NCBI RefSeq assembly: GCF_000208925.1
Contig: NW_001914865.1
Span: 1-64,000 of the forward strand
DNA length: 64,000 nt
Source of the DNA: Entamoeba histolytica HM-1:IMSS
Taxonomy: Eukaryota; Evosea; Mastigamoebida; Endamoebidae
Direction of reading: 5' to 3'
Part shown: one piece after another, positions 56,701-64,000 of the stretch
Layout of the letters: every line of letters starts with the position of its first letter
Numbering within the stretch: the stretch's first letter is position 1
The notes under the pieces: generated by a model
Told to the model about the DNA's origin: nothing
The model's database searches: none
What the model saw: the letters and a program-made list of their open reading frames with translations, nothing else
Program-made: the position numbers and the translations under genes

Positions 56701-58417
56701 TTAATTATCCCAATACTTGTTTAACCATTGACCAACTTTAGTTAAGTCAACTTCTTCTGCAATTTCTTTTAATTTTGGAATTAATTCAGTTTGGTCTAAA
56801 TTAACAACACACCCCAATGATGGATCAAATCTTAACCATCTATCACCAAGAAACATTCTACCCGATTTAATAGTCCAACTTCTAGTGGCATACATAAAAG
56901 TGTCACTAATTTGTGTTGCCCATTGCATAATTCCTCCTTACCAATTTTATTACTGTCAATATAAAAAGGGTCTGGCTTTCCTGCTGATAATGAGAAACAA
57001 ACAACTTTTTTTGGGTTTAATTGAAGACCTTCTTCACCAAATAAAAATGACCAACAAAGTCCAATTGGAGTATTATTCAGCATACCTCCATCTACGAAAT
57101 TTTGATATGGCTGAAAGTATGTTGGAGCAGAAGAAGAACGTAGACAAATATCACTTAATTTTTCTTCTTCAAATCCTTTTTGAAGATTAGTAAAACAAAA
57201 AGACTCACATGATCGATTTGGTTCTTGTTCTTCAGAGTCAATTCTAAAAGTGTCCACAAGATATTTACATTGAATATCTTTAATTTTAATTTCTTTAAAT
57301 ATATACTCTAATATATACTTCAATTTATCATTACGATATTTTGGTTGATTTATTGCAATTGTTGGTTTAACAAATACTTCTTGAGAAATGATATTAAGTA
57401 AATCGCTACAATTTCGTGGTGTTATTCCAATAGCTAACATAGAAACTAATATCGAACCTACAGAACATCCACAAACTAAATCAATATTTTTTAAAAATTG
57501 TGGATGTTTTTCAAGAATACGAGCAAGAATAATACATTCTAAAACTCCTTTAATTCCACCTCCATCAATTGATAATATTCTAAATATTTTTTTTTATCAA
57601 TACATGTTCTAGGATCAAACATTTCTTTTGCTCTTTCTCGTTTTAATATTTCATCTAATTTTTCATTTAAACTTGTTTTCTTTTTACGTAATTCTGCTAA
57701 TGATGCTTTTAATTCATTTACTTTTTGTTCCATTACCATTTTACCTTTATAAGTTGCTCCTTCTAATTTTGTTTTCATTAATGAAGTTAATGACTCTTCA
57801 GTCTCTTTATTTTCTTCATTTATATCTTCAATTGTTTTAGACCCTTCTTTTAATATGTCCCACATTAAAAAATTTCCTTCTTCTAATGCAATAAGTGCAG
57901 GTGTCATAACATTCTTATTTTGTTTTGTTTTTGAAGCCCCTAATTTCAGTAATAATATGGTTGATTCATAGTCTTGAGTTCGTGCTATACAATGAAGAGG
58001 AGTATCTCCATTTTCATTAATATCTTCTAAAGCCAATGGATTTTGACTAACAACGTACTTTAAAAATTTATCTTTTTTAGGAATTGTTGACTGACAAATA
58101 TAATGAACAATATTATTCCCATTTTGTGTTTTAATAGATAAACTACTTTTCTTTGAAATTAGTTTGCATTGACTACTTCCATTCTTAATTGCAATAAGTA
58201 ATGGTGTCTCTCCTGTAGAATTTGTATATTTAAGCCAATCTGATTTCTCTTCACAAATAAAATTTATAATTTTCTCTTTTTTTTCTTTAAAAATGAAGAA
58301 TAAAATGGATTTCAGAATTTCTGTCTGTTCTTTCCACTCTTTAATCACTTTTATAGCTTCTACATTAGTATTAATTAAAGAAATTATGCCTTCAACTTTC
58401 GCCCCTTCAATAGACAT
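56701..58417 (-). CDS. Ankyrin-repeat patatin-like phospholipase, frameshifted near the 3' end
   Basis: On the minus strand, exon 58417-57621 is followed by a 41-nt intron (57620-57580, GTTTGA...TAG), and the patatin exon starts at 57579. Residues about 65-210 hold ankyrin repeats (GDTPLHCIARTQDYESTILLLKLGA) and about 215-262 a coiled coil. Splicing gives KEIILSIDGGGIKGVLE, the oxyanion loop. The catalytic Ser is in CGCSVGS and the Asp in FVDGGMLNNTP, so it belongs to the iPLA2-type Ser-Asp lipid acyl hydrolases. Around 56938-56944 the frame breaks: NKIGK is followed in another frame by GGIMQWATQISDTF and then RWLRFDPSLG to a stop at 56701. One missing A would join them. This could be a real mutation or a sequence error; the catalytic residues lie upstream of it. 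Confidence 0.8.
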
Positions 58418-58555
58418 GACAAAATGAGTTCTTTTTTGAAATGAACTTGTATTTTCAACAAATTAATCAAATCAGAAAATGGTAGTTTAAAGCAGATTTT
58501 GTTTGTGTTTTGCTTATAACACATTTTCTCTTACATCAAAAAGAGAAATTAAAAT

Positions 58556-58571
58556 AAACCCTAAAGGGTTT
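58556..58571 (+). promoter_or_regulatory. AAACCC-TAAA-GGGTTT dyad upstream of the CDK-like gene
   Basis: A 6-bp inverted repeat around TAAA; it carries the ACCCT core on one strand and its mirror on the other. It lies 62 bases before the ATG at 58634, in the 216-bp divergent promoter with the patatin gene. Confidence 0.45.
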
Positions 58572-58613
58572 GAATAAAAAGGAAGAAAAAAGTGAAAAAC
58601 TAATTATAAAAAA

Positions 58614-58621
58614 AGTGAACT
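58614..58621 (+). promoter_or_regulatory. GAAC-like core element of the CDK-like gene
   Basis: AGTGAACT followed by CAAAAATCT, 13 bases before the ATG at 58634. It closely matches AATGAACTCAAAAAT before the Rab gene. Confidence 0.5.
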
Positions 58622-58633
58622 CAAAAATCTGAA

Positions 58634-59566
58634 ATGAGTGATATTCCTGTTCAAAAGACAAATGAGCCAAAACTAACACTAAAAGAAATTATTGGACAAA
58701 GATATTCAAAAACTGGAAAGAAAATAACTGACTTTTTTGGTGTTGTTTATCAAGCAAAAGATGAAAAGAAAGCTATTCCTGTTTCAATCAAACTATACCA
58801 ACAATCTGAAGAAGACATTGATGGGATACAATCTAATTGTCTTCGAGAGATTGCTATATTAAAAAAATTAAATCATAACAATATTATAAAAATGATTGAC
58901 TATTATTATGGTATTGAAGGATGTTATATCGTATTTGAATCATGTGACAGAAATTTAGAAGAATATATTAAAACTTTCGCAGGAGAATTATCTCTTAATA
59001 CAGTTCAATTAATATCCAAACAATTACTTGAAGCAGTTGAATATTTACATTCACATAGGATATTACATCGCGATATCCGACCATCTAATATTATCCTCTC
59101 ACTTTCTAGAACAATAAAACTTACCAATTTCTCACTTTCTAGACAAGTAACAATCCCAATAAGAAAATATACACAAGAAGTAGCAAATATATGGTATAGA
59201 GCTCCAGAAATTATATTAGGAGATCAAGGGTATGGAACAGGTGTAGATATATGGTCTGTTGGATGTGTTGTTGCAGAATTAATCAATTCTAAACCATTAT
59301 TTTCTGGTGATTGTAAAATTGGTCAACTCTTTCAAATTTTTCAAATATTTGGTACTCCTACAGAAGAGTCTTGGCCTGGTGTTACTCAAATGATCAATTG
59401 GAGTAATCGTTTTCCAAAATTTAAAGGAAAAACCCTTCATAGTGTGTGTAGTAGGATTGGAGACCAAGGAATTGATTTATTAAATAAAATGTTATGTTGT
59501 TATCCAAATAAACGAATTGATGCTAAAGAAGCATTAAATCACCCTTTTATTAGTTTTTATAATTGA
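58634..59566 (+). CDS. CDK-like protein kinase, predicted catalytically inactive
   Basis: 310 residues with the layout of a cyclin-dependent kinase: IWYRAPEIILG, VDIWSVGCVVAELI, the CDK-type insert and a short C-terminus. The ATP-binding Lys (Lys53) and helix-C Glu (Glu72, in LREIAILKKLNH) are kept. The glycine loop is unrecognisable (QRYSKTGKKITDFFG). The catalytic loop reads HRDIRPSN (145-152), with Arg for the invariant Lys. The magnesium-binding DFG is NFS (165-167), Asp replaced by Asn. Without that Asp, phosphotransfer is unlikely. It may act as a cyclin-binding decoy or scaffold. The PSTAIRE position reads DGIQSNCLRE, unlike canonical CDK1/2. ATG 58634 follows a GAAC-like element. Confidence 0.88.
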   Translation: MSDIPVQKTNEPKLTLKEIIGQRYSKTGKKITDFFGVVYQAKDEKKAIPVSIKLYQQSEEDIDGIQSNCLREIAILKKLNHNNIIKMIDYYYGIEGCYIVFESCDRNLEEYIKTFAGELSLNTVQLISKQLLEAVEYLHSHRILHRDIRPSNIILSLSRTIKLTNFSLSRQVTIPIRKYTQEVANIWYRAPEIILGDQGYGTGVDIWSVGCVVAELINSKPLFSGDCKIGQLFQIFQIFGTPTEESWPGVTQMINWSNRFPKFKGKTLHSVCSRIGDQGIDLLNKMLCCYPNKRIDAKEALNHPFISFYN

Positions 59567-59645
59567 TTAGTTTGAATTATATTAAAAATACTCAATACGT
59601 TAATAAAAACAAATAACGTTAATTTCTAAAGAAAAAGTAATACAT

Positions 59646-59972
59646 TTAATTATTTGAGTCAAAAAATGAAGCTAGCTCTTGAGATAAACAAACTTCTGGA
59701 TGAAGACAAATGCCAGAAAAATATATTTGAAAATCAACCATACGTTGTTCTTGTGTTGGTTTTATAAAATATACTGTTGCTGGTGGAAAAGATGGGATTA
59801 GATTACCAAATTTATTAGTTAATTCTTCATTAAACTTAGACAAGTCATTATATCTTCTTAATATTTGTTTTCTTTTAATTCCATTTATAAATAACTCTAT
59901 TTGATAATAATCTACTTTTTCTATTTGAGTGAATTGAGTAACTTTAATATCAAAACCAAGAATACCATTCAT
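59646..59972 (-). CDS. PX-domain protein
   Basis: 108 residues consisting of almost nothing but a phox-homology domain: GFDIKVTQFTQIEKVDYYQI, RKQILRRYNDLSKFNEELTNKFG, LIPSFPPATVYF and the closing helices RMVDFQIYFSGICLHPEVCLS. RRYNDL is the phosphoinositide-contacting strand, and PPATVYF is the usual PPxK loop with the Lys changed. PX domains bind PI3P on endosomes; stand-alone PX proteins are short SNX3-like adaptors. The ATG at 59972 (MNGILGF) is chosen; the longer frame upstream overlaps the neighbouring peptidase gene and is low-complexity. It lies 76 bp downstream of the peptidase gene on the same strand. Confidence 0.82.
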   Translation of the reverse strand: MNGILGFDIKVTQFTQIEKVDYYQIELFINGIKRKQILRRYNDLSKFNEELTNKFGNLIPSFPPATVYFIKPTQEQRMVDFQIYFSGICLHPEVCLSQELASFFDSNN

Positions 59973-60048
59973 GTTAATGTAAATATTTACGAAATACTTT
60001 TTCAAAGATCTTAATAAAAAAGAAACAGAAAAAAAATTAAATTTTGAA

Positions 60049-61491
60049 TTAATTTTGAGGGACATTAGCAAGGACTTGAGCAAAGAATTTAAGTTCATTG
60101 TGTCTTGCTTTCTTTAATTCTGGAACATCATTCTCTTTTTCTGAATAAAGATCAGAACAATGAGATGTTCTGTCAATTAACTGGACTAAATTACCTTCTT
60201 GATGATCAGACTCAGTAACTCCAAGAGCATGCCAAGGATCAGTGTTACCATTTGTAAATGCAACATTGGTTACACATGGTTTCTTTCCTCCATATCTAAC
60301 ATTGATATGATCAACTGCATTATATAATGTATCTTTATCAATGCCATAAATATCTTTACACATATCAATACTTCCTTGAAGTTGATTTAATTTACCCCAT
60401 TTAACTGATGATTGTTCACTAACAGCTTGATAATATCCATAAGCAATACATGTTTGGAAAAACCATGATCTACCAGAAGCATCTTCATTTCCTTCAGCAT
60501 AAGTAGAAGTATTTTGTAATGTTTTATAACTTTCTTCTTGAGAAGATGGAGTACATTCTTTATCAGCCCATTCTGGATTATATTTTTCTTTAATAAATAA
60601 TGGGTATTTATTAACAATATCCTCATTAATTTCAGCACAAATTGAATCAGTACTTTCATATGAAGGTTTCCAATTTGAAGAATTATATTGAACATAACCA
60701 GAAAGAGCTGTTCCAATAGACTCTGCAAATGTTTGAATATCTTTTTCACCAAATTCAGTACAAGTATTGAAAATCTTTCCTAATTCTTTTCTTCCTTCTT
60801 CAGTAGTAGTCATTTTATCCCATTGTTCAAATGCAAATGATAATAAATCTGCAGTGTTTTTAGGAAGTGCATTTTGTACAACTTCAAGATATTGATAAAA
60901 ATCAACTACAGCTTCTACTGGAGCAGATGATGCCCATGCTCCTTCTACAACATTAGGATATTTTTGTCTCATCCAAGCAGCTAAATTACCACTATATGAT
61001 CCACCAAGAACAATAACTGGATGTCCAACTAAATTATTTTCTTCTTGAACATGAGAAATAACTTCAACGTAATCCATTAATGCTTGTTCTGCAGTACAAT
61101 AAATTAATTTATCCATTTCAAGTGATGGAGTTGAAGCACCATAAAAACGATGTTCAACAGATAACATTAATCCTTTATGCTTTTTAGCCAATGAATCAAT
61201 GACGTAATTATTTTGTAATACTTTAGGAGAGGCAGGTCCTTCACCTCCTAATAAAACAAAAAGTGGTGCATTTGGGTCATTAGCATCAAGGAATTTTTTA
61301 TTAACAAAGTATTGAATATCAAAGTCATTCTGGTTATTAGCGTTGAAATGGTCCAATGGAACAGTATATGTCATTGACTCAACTTCATTTAATTCTAATG
61401 TCATGAATGATTGAGATATTTGTTGCATTACTTGTTGGTTGAGTGAGAGTTTTGCGTAACTGCAAATAACACATAAAGCAAGAAGTAACAT
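60049..61491 (-). CDS. Serine carboxypeptidase, S28 family (PRCP/DPP7-like), secreted
   Basis: 480 residues with an N-terminal signal peptide (MLLLALCVICSYAK). The S28 family cleaves Pro-containing peptides in lysosomes or outside the cell. The mature N-terminus VPLDHFNANNQNDFDIQYFVN and FVLLGGEGPAS are typical. The catalytic Ser is in LGGSYSGNLAAW, the Asp in FTNGNTDPWHALG, and the His in RTSHCSDLY. VEHRFYGAS is another family hallmark. Many cysteines fit a disulphide-bonded secreted enzyme. The length agrees with PRCP/DPP2 (about 480-500). Predicted location is lysosome/phagosome or secreted. It is intronless. Confidence 0.93.
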   Translation of the reverse strand: MLLLALCVICSYAKLSLNQQVMQQISQSFMTLELNEVESMTYTVPLDHFNANNQNDFDIQYFVNKKFLDANDPNAPLFVLLGGEGPASPKVLQNNYVIDSLAKKHKGLMLSVEHRFYGASTPSLEMDKLIYCTAEQALMDYVEVISHVQEENNLVGHPVIVLGGSYSGNLAAWMRQKYPNVVEGAWASSAPVEAVVDFYQYLEVVQNALPKNTADLLSFAFEQWDKMTTTEEGRKELGKIFNTCTEFGEKDIQTFAESIGTALSGYVQYNSSNWKPSYESTDSICAEINEDIVNKYPLFIKEKYNPEWADKECTPSSQEESYKTLQNTSTYAEGNEDASGRSWFFQTCIAYGYYQAVSEQSSVKWGKLNQLQGSIDMCKDIYGIDKDTLYNAVDHINVRYGGKKPCVTNVAFTNGNTDPWHALGVTESDHQEGNLVQLIDRTSHCSDLYSEKENDVPELKKARHNELKFFAQVLANVPQN

Positions 61492-61672
61492 TGTTTTATT
61501 ATTGTTCAGTTCTCCTTCTGTTTTCTTCGTTTTTAATACTGAAAAGTGTTTCTTAATGGAGTTTTCTTTTTCTTATTAATTTATTATAATATACTATTAA
61601 AGTATAGTTTCAAGATCTTAAAAAGAATTAAAAGAAATATTGAGTGATATAAAACAATAATTAATGAAACAT

Positions 61673-63159
61673 TCAGTGGTCTTTTTGAAAGAATTGGATA
61701 AACCCATTACCCGGTTTGTAGGAGTTTTGTGGAGATAATGAAAATGAACTTGGCAATGAAGAAGGAAGACTTTCTTGTGCTTGAAGGGAGCGTTGAGGAG
61801 AAATATCTCTATAAGGAGAACGATGGATAAATGAAATTTCTCTAGAAAGACTTCCACACCGTAATTTAGAGAATTGTATTGGTCTAAATGGTGATTCACT
61901 AATTTGAGGGTAAATAATTGGTTTAGAGTCGTTTGGTTCTTGTATTTCTCCTACAGAAGAACATTTGAATTTAGTTTTAAGTGGTATTTCTGTTGTTGGA
62001 ACTAAATCTTTTACACTAAATGAATGTGAACGAGTAGTTCTATTAACATTTGATGGATAAATAGATGTAAGAATATCAGGAAAGATTGAATCAATAAGAC
62101 CAATATCAGTATTAAATGAAGAGATAGAATAAACACCAATTGTTGCATGATCCAACTTACCTTTTAATCCTTGTTTTCTAATTCGATTTTGATTTTGTGA
62201 ATGAAACTCTCTTGCATCTTCAGTTTCTTTAATTATGAAGTCATCCATAGATACTACAAATTCATTCAGATTTGCACATGATTGAATTCTAGGTGAAATA
62301 ACAGTATCAAGAATAACTTGAGGAGAAACATTTTCTTTTTGTAAACGAAGGTTATCAGCAAATCCATCACTTGTAACAATAATTATATCATGTAATTCTA
62401 CATCAATAACTTTTAAATAAGCTCCTGTTAGTTCTGGTAATAAATTAGGGGTATTGCCAATTCTTCCACCACATTCTTGAGTTGATTTAATAGAACGACA
62501 CCATTTTTTATTAATACTAAATGTTCTACCAATAGCAGATTTATATATAAATGCTTCACAATCACCAACAGAAAGAATAAGAGTATATGGTTGAGTAGAA
62601 GTAACAGTAATAACAGTTAGTATTGTACATGTACTATTAGGTAATATTTTAGTATGGTGTTGTTGTATCTAAAAGAATTAATGAAAAACTATTCAAAGAA
62701 TTCTGAAAATATCTTTAAGTTCTTAAGAAGTACACAAACCCGATCATGTGCTTGATATGTTGAACTAACTAATGCATTTGCAATTTCATGAAGTCTAACA
62801 CATTTTGAAACTTCATTAAACATAGAAGATAATACAGTTTCAACTGCTATATGAGCAGCACGTGCAGATGTCACACCCCATCCACATCCATCTGCAACGA
62901 CCATAACAGTACAATTTGTAAAACGTTGTATTCCAATACAATCACAATTTGGCTCTCCTTGTTTCACATTTTTAAAACATGGATATGTACTAAATGAAGA
63001 AAGACTAAATGATTGGTCATATCCAAGTACTTCTTGGTAATCTTCAATGATATGTTTTGAAAAATTTCTTGTTGTAATACTTTTGATTTCTACATTAGGG
63101 ATATCTTTTAGAAATGGTTTAAATTTTTTGTTAAATATTTTAGAAGAATTACCTTCCAT
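61673..63159 (-). CDS. PP2C-like (PPM) protein phosphatase with disordered tail
   Basis: Two exons on the minus strand, 63159-62740 and 62668-61673, with a 71-nt GTTTGT...TAG intron in phase 0, giving 471 residues. The PPM core runs about 55-325: VVADGCGWGVTSARAA (metal-binding Asp-Gly), LILSVGDCEAFIYK, IIIVTSDGFADNL and LDHATIGVYS supply the later metal Asp residues. The motifs are divergent (DGCGWG for DGHGG, DHAT for DNxT), so activity is plausible but should not be assumed. The tail (about 335-471) is Ser/Pro/Arg-rich (RSPYRDISPQRSLQ) and likely disordered. Entamoeba has LRR-linked PP2C proteins; this one has no LRRs. The ATG at 63159 is the first in frame. Confidence 0.85.
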
Positions 63160-64000
63160 TGTTAGCTTTAAAAAAGAACAAAATGAATAAGGAGTTAATG
63201 AAAAATGAGATGCTCATTTTTTTTTTTTGATTTTTAATGAAAGAATGGTTAAAAAATTAGTTTTGTTTCATTAGTTATTAACTCCCATTTTTTCTACTCC
63301 TGTCATTTCATTTATTATTCCTTTAACAAGTTTACTGTTTTTTCTTCGAGAATTTATGTGATACATTTCTTTAGGTTTGCTTTCTATAGAAAATAAATAC
63401 TAAAATAAAAATGAAGTAAATAGGATTAGAATAATTCCTTGAGACTTGCCAAAAACAATTTACCTTATTAACTAAAACAAAGTACTTCTCTAAACAATAA
63501 ACTCTTTGAACTTTCATTTTTTTTAAAATGACTAAAACAAAATATTTTTTTTCTTTGGATAACAAAAAAGAAAAGTTAGAAATCATTATTCTAAATTAAT
63601 AAATATCTCTTATAACATTATTTTCCATCTTAATTCTTCTTAACATAATTCCCTTAAATATTCCTTTTTTTATTGTTAATATCTTTGTTGGTTAAATTAA
63701 TTATTATTATAAATTTTAGATTTTTAATTCAATCATCAAATATTACATATTTCAATATAATGAAATAAACTTATATATATTTGTAAAAGATTTGTTCATA
63801 AATATCAAAATAAAAATTTTTAGAATTATTTTAGTATATCTATAAGATAAATTGTGCTAGTGTTAAAACCTCTTTTAAACTATTCTCATTTAAAATAATA
63901 AATAATAAATCAAAATTTTTATAAATTTAGTTAAAAGGATTAGTTACTAAATAGGAGTTGTTTGTATAATATCATATTCATTCAATATTTGAATTTTTAT
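63160..64000. other. Upstream region to the window edge, nothing recognised
   Basis: About 840 bases with T runs, A/T-only stretches and no coding signal. A frame at 63371-63586 (minus) is Phe/Tyr/Lys-rich and not called. The first 100 bases are the presumed promoter of the PP2C-like gene. Confidence 0.5.

Noticed and set aside
59973..60098. N-terminal extension of the PX protein
   Set aside because: It would overlap the 3' end of the S28 peptidase gene and is low-complexity; MNGILGF starts exactly at the PX domain.

Overview
The window is strongly AT-rich nuclear DNA from an amoebozoan, almost certainly Entamoeba of the histolytica/dispar/nuttalli group. Supporting signs are densely packed genes with 65-200 bp spacers, very short introns (41-76 nt) that nearly all start GTTTGT and end TAG, AATGAACT-type 'GAAC' promoter elements just upstream of start codons, and Entamoeba-style families (RasGEF/RhoGAP, RhoGEF-FYVE, RasGAP-LRR). 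The species call is inference. No rRNA, tRNA, CRISPR or intact transposon was recognised.

Layout. 1-3294: 3' end of a broken TLDc gene, then about 2.8 kb of gene-free AT-rich DNA with strong hairpins. 3295-13302: WDR3/Utp12 (small-subunit processome), a shortened RBM22/Slt11-like splicing factor, an aberrant Rab2-like GTPase, malate dehydrogenase, a RasGAP-PH-LRR protein, and a four-exon gene joining a C2H2 finger to an MRG domain. 13303-15837: a second gene-free block with a purine-to-pyrimidine strand switch centred on a palindrome. 15838-27655: RasGEF-RhoGAP protein, PP1-like phosphatase, secreted metallo-beta-lactamase-fold protein, ethanolamine/choline phosphotransferase, RPA1, AMMECR1, Cdc25-like phosphatase. 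27656-29601: third gene-free block. 29602-41504: MFS transporter and a 10-kb VPS13 gene. 41636-51780: unknown proteins, a nitrilase-family amidase, a DnaJ-LRR fusion, REV3 (DNA polymerase zeta), a small membrane protein and an orphan PRMT3-type zinc finger. 51781-64000: a VIT/vWA relic, a SKICH-like protein, a RhoGEF-PH-FYVE protein, a frameshifted ankyrin-patatin phospholipase, a CDK-like pseudokinase, a PX protein, a secreted S28 peptidase and a PP2C-like phosphatase.

The genes are not operonic. They alternate in strand and share divergent promoters or closely abutting 3' ends. Several themes recur: small-GTPase signalling (Rab, RasGAP, RasGEF/RhoGAP, RhoGEF), phosphoinositide or membrane-contact proteins (FYVE, PX, VPS13), and enzyme-like proteins whose catalytic residues look lost (Rab2-like, CDK-like, possibly the RhoGAP domain). 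I rebuilt 13 introns by eye, which corrects the gene models of Rab, MRG, PP1, RPA1, VPS13, REV3, the membrane protein, the SKICH-like protein, RhoGEF-FYVE, patatin and PP2C. A recurrent AACCCT-type element close to several start codons is the most interesting regulatory signal. The Rab2-like protein and the CDK-like pseudokinase are the most interesting proteins.
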